From Argentina anserina (taxonomy: Eukaryota > Streptophyta > Magnoliopsida > Rosales > Rosaceae), in contig NC_065878.1 of NCBI RefSeq assembly GCF_933775445.1, positions 16,937,395 to 17,001,394 on the forward strand: DNA of 64,000 nucleotides, read 5' to 3'. The position numbers and the translations under genes are program-made. Of this stretch, positions 1 through 10,971 are shown piece by piece. The notes below the pieces were generated by a model. It searched no databases and was not told where the DNA came from. It worked only from the letters and a program-made list of their open reading frames with translations. How positions within the stretch are numbered: position 1 is the first letter of the stretch; the number at the start of each line of letters is the position of its first letter.

Positions 1-459
1 GTGGCAGTCTTGTCTTTCAGAGTACGTTCAAGAACCGAAAGACGTTTCATATGGTCATATAACTCTGCATTTTTTGAAATGAACTCCTTCATCACCTTGG
101 TCTCCCTTTCCATATCCTCCCATGAAAGTTGCCATCCATAAGGGTCGACATTACTGTGGATCCAATCACTAATAGAATGCTCAAAATCTTTCAAACTCGG
201 ATCAGAACAATGATTCTTCCCAAGCCTGGCCACATATTTGGCCACAGTTAACGCATCGTCAAACAATTCACCTGCTACGAGTCCTAGAAGAAAATCATCA
301 TCATCTGACACAAGCTTTTTTTATACCAATCAAATCTGAAATCCTCTGTCTTGGCTTATCAACTTCTTCATCGCTTAGGCATCTCCACATACGGACAAGC
401 CTACACATCCTTATTGCAACTTCAAAGGCAAATATTCCGACCACAGCTTTCTGCTTCAT
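1..459 (-). pseudogene. PSI1-like DUF3475 protein, 5' part, frameshifted
   Basis: The reverse strand from the ATG at 459 begins MKQKAVVGIFAFEVA and continues with the hallmarks of the DUF3475 domain found at the N-terminus of PSK SIMULATOR 1-like (DUF668) proteins: the 'SLSDEE' type stretch, LVSDDDDF, then YVARLGKNHCSDPSL and a DPYGW motif. These plant proteins act at the plasma membrane or nucleus in phytosulfokine and growth signalling (family knowledge). The frame breaks at a run of seven T on the plus strand (316-322). Read as it stands, the protein stops after about 50 residues; the downstream half is open in the next frame to the window edge. So either this is a pseudogene or the run carries a one-base error. 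A CATGGTAAGT donor near 719-727 on the minus strand suggests a 5' UTR intron. The rest of the gene lies outside the window. Confidence 0.7.
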
Positions 460-1945
460 TTTTCTTTCTTTATTTATTTATTATTTATTTTATTTTTTTG
501 TGAAGAATATGAAACCAAGAAAGTAACGATATAACCAGAAACCAATCACCCTTTTCTTATATGATCCTGTGAAGAAAAAAATAACATTTCAATCAAACAT
601 CTACAATATCTAAGTTATCTAACACTGATATATTGGAAACTCATACAACCAACAAACGAAAAGAAAACAGTTTCCGAATCCAATTTATATGGCAGATGAG
701 TATAACCTGATTATAAACAAACTTACCATGATTATGTTACGTGAGCTGCTTCAATCAACACAACACTGACAAGAAGCAGCGAATTTTGTTCTTCAATTCA
801 ATCAACTCAACCTTCCTGTTTTTGCAGGTAGACAATATCATTCGATCAGGATTCACGTAATCTTTTACGCAATATTAGCCAGAAAAAAAAAGGGAACTGA
901 AATTTATACTTCCCATTTTACATTCCACACTCCAACTTTCTTCTTTTAGTAAATTTAATTTTTGTCTTTAGTAACAAGTGTTTTGTCTTATTATAAAAGG
1001 TTTACCTAAAAAGTAAAAAGGAAAGTGAGAGTGTGGATTGTAAATTTCACGACCCAAAAAAAGAGAGGTGAGACTCAATGGACGGTCGAGGTCGAGGTCG
1101 ACTTACTAAGGTGTGGTCTCTTAATTTTCTACCCACAAGGTAACATTATAGTGAATTATTATCTTATTTTGTTGACGCAATAAGGTTCGCCGTTTAATAT
1201 AATGCGGGTTTCTAATATGTTCAATACGTTTATGAATTGTTCTTAAATTCATTTGTGTCACCTGCATTATTACTCCTTTCATATTGATGTGCCTCCGTGC
1301 CTCACTGAGTTGCTTCATTTATATCTGTATCTCTCAACCATATGAGCGTGTTGTAATTGAAATTACTATATGAGCGTGCGTGCAACTCTTTTCTTTTTCT
1401 CATGTAAGAAAAATGGGAGAATTTGAACTGCAGTCGACGACCATCTTTTTAGACTAGTTATATATATTCCTTATAAGCTAGTTGACATGTGGCCTGCTAA
1501 ACAACTTTTGGTATGTACGTGATACGTACATTTCCATTGTTCTTATAAATGTAGGCATGTAGCCATTGCCTGAGATGATCTATGCGTTTTAAATCTTAAA
1601 AAAGTTACTTAGCAGACGTACGACAAATGTGTTCTGAGAAAACAGGTTGTTACAGTCAACTAGCTAAGGCCCGATGGTTGATCAAACCAATGCCAGGGTC
1701 CTGTGACCAGTTCCTCTTGTACTCTTGTTGTTCAGCTCAAACCTGCCGGCGTTGGTTGGTTACTAATGAGAAAGATTTTGTTATCACCGATTTGATGCCC
1801 TATTCCAGCTGTTACCTATACCCTGGGTCTTGTCTTCCCTCTATGAATCTTCACCTCTCTAACCCTTTCTTGTTATTCACGTATATAAGCTGCATTGTCC
1901 ATTTGCATTTCCCAACAGGACGCAGTAGCCCCAAACAGAGAAAAA
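460..1945. other. Intergenic, divergent promoters of the PSI1-like and SKS gene 1
   Basis: No convincing coding sequence. The left part holds the 5' UTR and probable UTR intron of the minus-strand PSI1-like gene (the minus-strand donor is near 724). The right part is the promoter of SKS gene 1. A short GGTCGA direct repeat lies at about 1084-1100. Small ORFs here lack any recognisable motif. Confidence 0.6.
1882..1888 (+). promoter_or_regulatory. TATA box of SKS gene 1
   Basis: TATATAA lies 58 bp upstream of the chosen ATG at 1946, a normal distance for a plant core promoter with a short leader. Confidence 0.55.
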
Positions 1946-4376
1946 ATGGCCTATAGTGGCCTGATCAAATGTGCAATATTGATCTTAGCTCTTGTTGCTG
2001 AAGCCAGTGCTATAAACATTTTTCTTGAGTGGGATGTGACCCTTGACAGTACTATCAAGCCTGTGTCTATGGATCAACCTGTGAGAACCGGTTGCTTATT
2101 TCAATTTTCTCGGTTTTCTGCTACTACTTACAGTTAGAGAATCTGAACCTTTGCTTTGTGTTAACTGTTGAGCAGGTCATCACCATCAATGGGAAGTTTC
2201 CAGGGCCTCTTATCAATGCCACAACCAATGACTTTGTACATGTCAATGTCTTTAACAATATGGATGAGCCTCTACTATTTACATGGTATGTAATAGTATC
2301 TCACAACAAATGATTTTGCATAGACCAAATTTCAAAACTTCTAATTAACTTATCAAAGACTAATGGTTGTGGTCGTGGTGTAGGAATGGTATACAGCAAA
2401 GGCTAAACTCATGGCAAGATGGAGTATCTGGAACAAATTGTCCGATTTTGCCCGGTACAAACTGGACTTATGTGTTCCAAACCAAGGACCAGATTGGCAG
2501 CTTCTTCTACTTTCCATCTATCAACTTCCACAAGGCTGCTGGAGGGTTTGGAGCTATTCGTGTCGTCAACCGCAAAGTCATTGCCGTACCCTTCCCTGCA
2601 CCAGAGGCTGAATTTGATCTCCTCATTGGTGATTGGTATTATGACAGCTACAAGGTCTCTTTCACTAATAATTATATTCATGAATATCATGATGAATTAG
2701 CTTTAGTTTAAAGTTCAATTTCATTTTTAGCTTACATTTATTTTGGGGTGGAATTGGAATAGGCAATTCGATCACAGATGAATACTAGTGAGACGGCTTA
2801 TTACATCGTTCCAGATATTATGTTAATGAATGGCAAAGGCCCTCTGAATCATCCATTGTCAACAGACCATGAATCCTTCACTGTCACACAAGGTACATTT
2901 ATCTAGGAGTACTGAAAGCTACATGTATCTACTATTTGTACGTCTTAGTTTGATCGATCAACTATTTATGATTGGCCGTTTGTTATATACGCAGGGAAGA
3001 CATACAGGCTGAGAATATCAAATGTGGGGAATGCTGTGAGTTTCAATTTCAGAATTCAGAACCATCAAATGGTGTTGGTTGAAACAGAAGGATCATATAC
3101 TAAACAAATTACTTTGGATTCTCTGGACGTACATGTTGGCCACTCATACTCGGTTCTTGTCACAGCAAATCAAGATGAGGCTGACTACTACATGGTGGCA
3201 TCTCCCAAGCTACTAAACACCTCTGATTATAGCAGCCTGGTAGGCATAGGGGTGTTGCACTATTCGAACTCTGTCTCAACAGTTGGTGGACCGCTGCCGG
3301 AAGGACCTGACCCATTTGATGTCGATTTTTCGATGACCCAGGCTCGGTCTATAAGGTAAAATACAAAAGTGATTCAACATTTAGTTGGTGACAGATCTAC
3401 TTGTTTCATCAAACACATTCTGATATATCATATATCTACCCCCAATCATGACCAGGTGGAACTTAACTACTGGAGCTGCAAGGCCTAATCCACAAGGTAG
3501 CTTCAACGTCTCAAATGTGACCCTATCGCAAACCTTCGTCCTAGAAAGTACAGTGGCTCAAATTCAAAATGTTCCACGTTATGTTGTCAACAATGTGTCA
3601 TATTACACTGTATCAACCCCGCTGAAACTCGCTGATCACTTTGTCAATGGTTCCGGTGTGTATATACTTGATAATTTTCCAGTGCAATCAGTCAACCATG
3701 ATGCCGGTTATGGAGTATCTGTAGTGACTGGAATCCACAAAGGATGGGTAGAAATTGTGTTCAAAAACAACCTGGCGGCCATGGATTCTTGGCATTTTGA
3801 TGGTTACGGATTTTTTGTGGTTGGGTAAGCCTGGCTCTATATATATTTTTAGCTTCAATATTATTTAATAGCTTCGTAGTAATGTGGACGTAATAAAAAT
3901 CATGTACGCTAGACACTAGCCTGATGATCCTGGAAAATATTAATGAGCAGGTATGGCATGGGAGATTGGACTACAGAATCACGCAGCACATACAACCTCT
4001 ACGATCCTGTTGTGAGATCAACCGTGCAAGTGTACCCGGGAGCATGGACTGCAGTGTATGCATTCCTAGACAACCCAGGAATGTGGAACTTAAGGTCACA
4101 ACTACTGAAGCACTGGTACTTGGGACAAGAACTCTACGTGCGAGTTTTTGATGCTGATCCTGACCCTGCTAAGGAACGCCCCCCACCAGATAATCTCCTT
4201 CTATGTGGTAACTAGCTAGTTCATGCAATTTCATTTATGTTATCCAGTACTTAATTTTGAAAAGTTCTATTATGTTTTCGGTGAGATTAATTGTGTAAGC
4301 TTTCGTTCTACTTGTAGGAATTTTTTCTGATTCTCCTCCAGCTCCAGCACCAGGTCCATGGACACGAGAGTGGTGA
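1946..4376 (+). CDS. SKU5-similar multicopper-oxidase-like protein, gene 1 (8 exons)
   Basis: Exons: 1946-2080, 2176-2285, 2384-2654, 2763-2892, 2995-3355, 3456-3824, 3951-4207, 4318-4376. All joins are GT/AG and in phase and give 563 residues, the usual SKS size. The N-terminus is a signal peptide (hydrophobic residues 5-20, cleavage near ASA/INIF), so the product is secreted to the cell wall or apoplast. Three cupredoxin-type domains follow. The copper ligands of ascorbate oxidase are gone: the first His-X-His site reads TWNGI, the C-terminal His cluster reads MDSWHFDGYGF, and the Cys-His site reads LDNPGMWNL. This is typical of SKU5/SKS and NTP303/Bp10 proteins, which act in directional growth and pollen tubes and are thought not to be oxidases. 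The ATG at 1946 is chosen because it directly precedes the signal peptide; the upstream in-frame ORF lacks one. Confidence 0.93.
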
Positions 4377-5093
4377 TTGGAAGTGGGAAAAACTTATATG
4401 TAGCAATAATTTTCCAATTCTGTATACTTTGGCTACATAAGAGTACGTATGAAATATATCTCTACATGCAAAGCATTCTTTTCCTGTCATGAATTCATCG
4501 TGTTCTAAACTTAAGAGCATCCGCACCGGCGAGCAAATGTGCCGGCGTGCTCGAACAGTAGGAGGGACCGGTCGGAGGAGCTCGAGCAGGAGAAAGGGGG
4601 GCTCGCACCGGCGAGCAGGAGGAGGCGAGCTGCTCGCCCAGTCAACCGAGTCGTGGTGCTCGTCCGATCGCTCGAGCAAATTTTGCTCCGGCGTTTGCTC
4701 GTTCGCCTGGCGGAGCCCACCGCCTGTGGGTGACGTCAGCCACGGGCGAATTGTTTTTATGTTGCACGCGCCAGGAAAAAAAATAGCGAGCCAATGAATG
4801 GCTGACACGTGTCTCACCGATTGGCCAACGGTCCAATAGATCTGGGCCTTCCATTTTGAATCAGAAATTTCGATCCAACGGCCAGAATTAATTGGCAACG
4901 GCTACTATTTGATCATAACGGAAATAAACCCAAAAAATTGTAAAAAAAATCCCAAAAATTTCAAAATTCTCCCAAAAAATTACCTATAAATACTACTTCA
5001 ATTTGTTATGAACTCATACCAATTTGTGCACAACAAATTTCACATCTTCCTCCATCTCCTCTCTCATTTCGTTTAGCATTTTTTTCCAAAACA

Positions 5094-6138
5094 ATGGGCA
5101 CCCATTGGCTTCCTTCCGAATATTTACAAATGTGCATTTCTTTTGTCCGTCATAGTATTTATGAATATGACGGTAACAAACAAAAAAGGGACAAATTATG
5201 GGAGACAATTCATGGCGATTATATGCAAAATTGGGTGCTAGCACCGGGTGAGAAACCTCTGAAGCAGCCGAGGACCCGAATCGCGCTCGCTTCTCACTAC
5301 AACAAGTTCAAACTACTCTTGCAAAAATGGGGCAAATGTTTGGCGGCATCACGACAACGTATAGCTAGCGGCACTTCGCTAATGGACGAAGTAAGTACAT
5401 TGTTTTATCATATATTATAATTTTTATTTGATTATATGAATTAAATTATGTAATTAAATAAGTACCTAATATAAGTTTTTTACATCAGGAACGACAAGCT
5501 CAATCATGTTACTATAATGCCAAGAAGAAAAAGTTTACACGCTTTGAATGTTGGGAAGTGGTTAAAAATCATCCATCTTTCGTTGCGGTGCTACCTACTA
5601 CTCCATCTCCATATGCAAGTAGTTACCACGGTACTCCTTCCACAACTGAATCATCTCCAACCATCAATTTGGATGACAACCAATTGAATGAGACACCTCA
5701 AAGCAACACACGGTAGCTCCATCGAGTCCACCTAGACCAATGGGAACCAAGGCGGCAAAGGAAGCTAGGCGCCAAAAGAAACAGGGTAAGACTCCTATTG
5801 AGCAACGGGTGGAGGTTTTTCATACCATTGCAAGTGACCAAGCATCATGGCATACCAAGAGGCTAGCCCATAATGAAAGTGAGCTTAATTATTATGCGGA
5901 GTACATAGACATTCAAAAGCGGAAAGAAACAAGGGCGGAAGAAGAGTTACGATTGAAGAAACAAGAGAATGACACAAGGATCATGACAATGGATTTAGAG
6001 GCTATGACCCCAATCTCGAAAAGGTATTTTACCAAGAGGAAACTAGCAATCCTTAATGAAGGAGAAACTAGTCAAGATCAACCTACCGATGAAACATATT
6101 CGGATTGTTATCACCCAAATCGCGTGCTTTTTCCATAG
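5094..6138 (+). pseudogene. Harbinger ORF1 (Myb/trihelix-like DNA-binding protein), frameshifted
   Basis: Exon 1 is 5094-5390 and ends in a GTAAGT donor; exon 2 starts at 5489 after ACATCAG. The join is in phase. Together they give a trihelix/Myb-like domain with an SxxH/Y-N-KFK segment ('SHYNKFKLLLQKWG') and FECWEVVKNHPSF, seen in ORF1 proteins that accompany plant Harbinger transposases and in related plant Myb-like proteins. The frame stops at TAG near 5714. The remaining part, starting PMGTKAAKEARRQ and rich in charged residues with a probable coiled coil, is open in another frame (5740-6138). A single-base indel around 5705-5716 explains both. In family members this protein partners the transposase for nuclear import and DNA binding (family knowledge). 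Confidence 0.75.
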
Positions 6139-6289
6139 TAGTTATAGTATTGTATTAAGAATAAATCTGGGCTTGGCTCGTCATTTTATGTAATTTAAGT
6201 TTTTCGAGAAATAAAATGCAATTTATTTATTAAGTTGAAATTGAAATACACATTAAATTAAAACACATACTGAAATTAAACACAAGCTT

Positions 6290-6917
6290 AATAATTAAAC
6301 ACAAACATCATGAAGTCGATGCTTCCAATCATACCTGGAAAACCTCGGCGTTCGGCTTTAGCTAGTAGTCGCGTGAGGTCTACCGGTGTTGGACTGCGGA
6401 GGTATCTTGGACCATAGAGATGAACCACTTGGCTGCAAAACTCCTTCATACATTCCAGGGTAGTCGATTCCCCCATCCTTGTAATTTCAGTACACTGATC
6501 TGCGGCTGACCCGTACGCTAGCATTCGTAGAGCCCCGATCATCTTTTGTTGGGGAAGTAGCCCTAGCAAACCAGTGGCGTCTTCTCTTTGATGCCAAGAC
6601 ATGTCGTGGTTGCAGAGGTCCGTCATGATAATGTTGAATCGGTCTCTGCTCATCATGTACCTCCGACGAAAGTCTTGAGCGTCGAAAATTGGACGTTCGA
6701 TGAAATAATCTTCCATGAGATTGCGTCCCCTAGTTAGCCTCTAACGTGGCTTATTCATTTTTTTACCGCGACGTGAACCGCTTGGTCGTGTTGATTCATC
6801 ATCGTGTTGTGCTTCCGCCATGACCACCTGATTCACGAATGATTGCTCTATATCGTCATCCTCTTCTTGTTGACGTTGTCTCCGCCTGAAAAAATTGTGG
6901 AAGCTTAAAGGATTCAT
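6290..6917 (-). pseudogene. HARBI1-like transposase/nuclease, N-terminal fragment
   Basis: The minus strand from ATG 6917 starts MNPLSFHNFF and an acidic linker, hits a TAG at 6741-6743, and continues in the same frame with MEDYFIERPIF, the FRRRYMMSRDRF helix, MSWHQREDATG, MLAYGSAADQ and GFPGMIGSIDFMM. The last segment contains the first Asp of the DDE/DDD triad of HARBI1-type transposases. After about residue 200 homology ends in AT-rich DNA, so the second and third catalytic acids are missing. With one internal stop plus a C-terminal deletion it cannot encode an active enzyme. Confidence 0.8.
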
Positions 6918-7019
6918 CAAAATGATGAACAAGGAAATGTTGCTAAGTATTTAGATTGTAGGATGAGTTATATGCTCGGATTCTTCACAATGGTGTGAGT
7001 ATAGAATGAGTGATATTAG

Positions 7020-7240
7020 ACGTTTTTATAGCAAATTGGTCGAAAATCTTATCAGAAATTTGGTCCAATTGTTTTGCCAACAGTGACACGTGTCAATTCT
7101 CTACTAGTCGAAAATCTTATCGGAAATCTGCTCCAATTATTTTAGCGACAATGACACGTGGCAGTGACTCCTGTCAATTATCTATTAATCGAAAATCTTA
7201 TTAGAAATTTTGGATAATATCGAGTCGATAATGACACGTG
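7020..7240. repeat. Imperfect tandem triplication in the Harbinger 3' subterminal region
   Basis: The motif TCGAAAATCTTAT followed by a TTGGTCCAATT-like stretch and GACACGTG occurs three times, starting near 7040, 7108 and 7189. Such subterminal repeats are commonly transposase-binding regions; that role is inferred here. GACACGTG contains a G-box core. Confidence 0.55.
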
Positions 7241-7893
7241 GCACATTATTATTGGTTGTAAATATATCTGGTAAAAAAATTAATTATTTCACAACAAGAC
7301 AAAATTGAATTGCTCAAGCAAATTGTAAATGGGTGTGTGAAAAAATCGATTTGCTTGAGGAAAATATGAAATCGATTTGCTTGAAGTAAAATTTGCTTCT
7401 GGCCCTACCATTTGCTTGAGCAAATCCATTTCATGGGTGTGGATGCTCTAATAAGAATTACCTGACTAATAAGTTTTGTCATCAGCTTGGTCTTTTCTTG
7501 CAATATGTGGTTCGATGATTCATGAATAAAATATAATATTAGGACATATTAGGACTTACAGAAAGTGTACGGTGTCTCTGCGTACGTATGAAACTCAAAT
7601 TAAACCCAAACTCACTTGCTTTATGTGCATTTCGAAACCACCCGACGTCCAACCTCGATCTGTGAGAGATGTCAAAGAGAATTTATCAACTTAGTGCGCG
7701 ACTGTAGAACGCGAATCTGAAAACAAGCAAGAGAATGCAGACACGTGTACAAATAAATGTAATTTAATGAATATCAAGCGCGGGGTTACAATCTTTGGTG
7801 AACTCCTCTGATTCTATCTCCGTATGTGATTTGGCTCAAGGGTGACATGCACTTGATCTTGAGGATTTGAGTTTGATTTGGATTTGATTTGAC

Positions 7894-8197
7894 GAAGAAC
7901 GAGCGATTTGGCCGCTTGATGATTCTTCGTGGACTTGAGTTTGGATTGGATTTGGATGAAGAACGAGCGATTTGGCCGCTTGATGATTCTTCGTGGACTT
8001 GAGGTTGGATTTGGATTTGATGAAGAACGAGCGATTTGGCCGCTTGATGATTCTTCGTGGACTTGAGGTTGGATTTGGATTTGATGAAGAACGAGCGATT
8101 TGGCCGCTTGATGATTCTTCGTGGACTTGAGGTTGGATTTGGATTTGAGGAAGAACGAGCGATTTGGCCGCTTGATGATTCTTCGTGGATTTGATGA
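7894..8197. repeat. 64-bp tandem repeat, about 5 copies, inside the 3' LTR
   Basis: The phrase GAAGAACGAGCGATTTGG starts at 7894, 7958, 8022, 8086 and 8150, an exact 64-bp period. Because 64 is not a multiple of 3, all copies stay open in more than one frame on the minus strand, giving overlapping ORFs with repeated SSGQIARSS/KRPNRSFF phrases. These lack an ATG and are not annotated as genes. Confidence 0.9.
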
Positions 8198-8312
8198 TCT
8201 TCGTGGACTTGAGAGACTTCGGGATTTGTCGAGAGTGATTCTTGCTCGAGTGATTTCTCTCCTTCTTCTCCAAGTCTCAAAAAAATCCCCCCTCTCTTTA
8301 TGTTGAAAGGGC

Positions 8313-8320
8313 TATTTATA
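8313..8320 (-). promoter_or_regulatory. LTR TATA box (3' LTR copy)
   Basis: TATAAATA on the minus strand, upstream of the repeat block in the sense direction. It would define the U3/R boundary about 30 bp further along. The equivalent in the 5' LTR is at 19891-19898. Confidence 0.6.
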
Positions 8321-8725
8321 GTGTCAAAGTTTCTATTTTGTATAATATTTTAATGACACTAAAATAATAAATTCTTTAATTGTATAATTAAATCAATATG
8401 TATTTTCCGATTAATTTAAAATTAGTTATTCTCATAACTAAATTAAACAAAAAATAATTGATTTAATTATGACCGTTAAGGAATTTATTAATTTAATCAA
8501 ATATCCGATTACCATTTCGAATCGTCAATGACATTCAATTTTCCGGTGCAAAACGGAATCACGTAGCTTCGATTACGATCATCCGTTTATGTGCTGACAC
8601 GAGTTTTATTTGGATCCGCGCAAACTTTGTTGACTTTTTGGCCACGTGTGCAATTTTGTCGGGCTCTTGGTCGATTTAATTATTTAACGAAGATAATTTA
8701 CTTCATTAAATTTCATGTGTCTACA

Positions 8726-8740
8726 AATGCCCCCACTTCA
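8726..8740 (-). other. Polypurine tract of the Tat element
   Basis: In the sense direction the bases immediately before the 3' LTR read TGAAGTGGGGGCATT, a purine-rich tract in the position used to prime plus-strand DNA synthesis. Confidence 0.7.
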
Positions 8741-9032
8741 AGTCGTGCTGCAGACATGTCGTCGTTACGTGCCGAAAGCGCAGCTTGAAGTATGTACTTT
8801 TGATTTGGAGAATTTGTGGAGCTAGCTTTCGAGGCTCCGCAAATTTTGTAGTAATCTTTCCTTATGACTTCCGAGATTTAGTTCGTCACAAAGGGAAATT
8901 ACTGGCTCTCCCGTCGATTTATTTGATTTGGTGTTGATTCGGTATGGCTTGAACATTTATTGATGATCATTGACAATCCATCTCTAGCATTTATTGCTCA
9001 GCAGTGTTGGTTTTTTTTTTTTGTCTGCATTA

Positions 9033-10896
9033 ATGAGCTGCATTGATTGCTCAGTAGTGTTGGCCCGAGGTCAAAACTACAGTCTAGCGGTTCCTGTATT
9101 GGCGAATATATATCAGGGTTTAAATGCCATATCCGTCTCGAGTGATCCAGGAAGCTGTCCAGCTGCGCTTCCTTTTCATTATTTGTACGGGTGGTTGGGC
9201 GAGTATTTCGGCACTCATTTCTTCTCTCGACATCCAGAAAGCTTCAGGCCTTTAATGGTTCATATTTCAGGGGAATTGTCAGCAAGGAATTTCGAGGATG
9301 GACAGGCCCGTGCCTTGTTCACAGCTTGTGATAATGTTCGGATGAAACGATTTGCCAAAGTTCCAAGTGTGCGCAAACTGATCGTTGACACTCACGGAGC
9401 CCTTCCTGTAGATTCCGCCTATCTCATTAGCCTTCGCTCCGGATTTGTGTCTCTACGGCAAGATAGTTGGCGAGTAGTCGAACCATATAACCCTCAGCGA
9501 TTCAGCCGACAATTCGGATATGTTCAGGGTGTTCCCGGAGGTTCCCAAAGAGATAATCGACCCGTACCTTTAGCTCGGACATACTCGGTTTGGGATAATT
9601 TGACAAAGCTTGGCACAAAAGGTGAGGTAATTTTGCCTATGAAAAGTGACATCACCCAGTTTATGGTTACTCAAGACTACATCGAATGGTGGTCCAAAGT
9701 TCATCACCCTGCGTTGAAGAGGCCTATGAAGATAACCATTGTAAATTTGCCACAACAAGAGCCTCCGACAACTCCTCTCCCAATTTTGGTCTCCGCCGAA
9801 GCTTTGCCCCCGGTTGACAACTATCAGATTCCACCTACTCCAGCTTTGGAAGGAATTGGAGATTCAGCAGATTTCCGCCCCAAGTCGAATGAGAAGGTTG
9901 CTACATCCAGGATGCGTAGTAGAAGCAGCAGTAGTACTCATAGTGACGTGCACTTCAAACGTCAAAAGAGGGATGATGGTGGCCTTGGACCTATTTACTT
10001 CAATCCCAATGCCGACTTTGATCTTGGCGGCAATTTTCTTAGGGACGTTCCTGGTCCTTCAAAACTCGTGCCTGCGCATGTTGAGGTATTCATATACACC
10101 ATTTTTTTTTGCTATATTTGCTTTTGTGCTCGTCCTCTTTAGCTACGTATCATATTCAACAGTTCACTTATTGCCAACTTGATCCAATTTTGTTCCTCTC
10201 AGCTTGAAGATATCGGTTATTTTGATGAAGTCTGCTCCGGTGACGGCGTTCAATTTCCTTTCGAGGAGTGCGCAGCTAACATTTTCCCAGAAAAGAACGT
10301 ATGTCGGAAGGAGAGTGAACCACAGCCAGTTGACCAGAGAGGTATACGCGAATTCATTTATATATTATTTTCCCGCACTTCTTCAATAATGTATGCTCAT
10401 TTTCACTCTCACATACACAGGTTTGTCCACGGCGACGGGAAGTACGAAGCCTTCAGAAAAAGCAATATTTCCTGAAGCTTCTGTGTGCGATATCGAGGTA
10501 GTGGATACAAGTCAATGGCTCCGCGATATCCGCATGCGAGCAGCTGCAGAAGTTTGTGCAAAGATAGAAGGCATGATAGCGACGTATTCCCTGAAGATGA
10601 TTATTGCTGGGAGGAATGAGCTTGATATGTTGACGAATGAACTTATCAAATATGAAGTCGACCCATCAACAATAAAAAAAAGATTGGAGCAGTTGATGAC
10701 AAGCGCTACCCTATATGACTCTGCAAGGCTTGCATGCGCTCACAAATGCGCCATGGGCACCAGCGCTAAAAAATTGGCAGAGACAGAGTTTGAAATCACG
10801 ACAGCCCAAGAAATCCGACAAAATAGTTTTGATCAGCGTAAGTCTACACTTGAGTCCCTTGAGAACTGGAAGAAAGAACAACAGAAGCTAGAGTAG
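9033..10896 (+). CDS. Plant mobile domain (PMD) protein, antisense within the Tat element, 3 exons
   Basis: Exons: 9033-10085, 10203-10341 and 10421-10896. Both introns have GT/AG ends (CTCTCAG and TACACAG acceptors) and join in phase, giving about 555 residues from the ATG at 9033. The first exon carries a PMD signature: VPVLANIYQGL, FHYLYGWLGEYFGTHF, then VVEPYNPQRFSRQFGYVQGVPG, as in MAIN/MAIL1-type and transposon-borne 'aminotransferase-like' proteins. The N-terminal part of the usual domain is not seen. A poly-T tract and CTCAG at about 9010-9052 look like a splice acceptor, so an upstream exon may exist or be lost. The middle region is Ser/Arg-rich and basic; the last exon is highly charged and helical, probably a coiled coil. 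It is convergent with gag-pol. Host PMD proteins act in silencing and genome stability; the role here is unknown. Confidence 0.75.
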
Positions 10897-10971
10897 ACGT
10901 TGGACTCACTGGATGCGGACTTATTTCTTCATGATGCCAGACTTGTTGATCCGGAACAGAAGAAGTGCCCA

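Larger units (their letters stand above)
4515..7448. mobile_element. PIF/Harbinger DNA transposon, defective, 2934 bp
   Basis: The left end reads GAGCATCCGCACC and the right end is its near-perfect inverted complement (GGTGTGGATGCTC). The flanks carry a TAA duplication (4512-4514 and 7449-7451), the 3-bp TWA target of PIF/Harbinger. Inside are the two expected genes, convergently arranged and both broken: a Myb/trihelix-like ORF1 on plus and the N-terminal third of a HARBI1-like transposase on minus. The subterminal zone at 4515-4700 is GC-rich with repeated GCTCGAGC/GCTCG motifs, and 7320-7440 repeats TTGCTTGAGCAAAT. The element sits just 3' of SKS gene 1 and can only move with transposase supplied in trans. 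Confidence 0.88.
7703..8725 (-). repeat. 3' LTR of the Tat element (1023 bp)
   Basis: Starts TGTAGAAC and ends GTCTACA. It matches the right LTR base for base apart from G at 8161 (A in the other copy) and 36 bp near 8671-8706 that the 5' LTR lacks. It includes a minus-strand TATAAATA at 8313-8320 and five copies of a 64-bp repeat. Confidence 0.95.

Noticed and set aside
4308..4898. 196-codon minus-strand ORF
   Set aside because: It spans the end of SKS exon 8 and the GC-rich Harbinger terminus, so it crosses an element boundary.
7786..8280. Overlapping minus-strand ORFs of 164 and 145 codons in each LTR
   Set aside because: They arise from the 64-bp tandem repeat, start with TTG instead of ATG, and occur in more than one frame of the same repeat.
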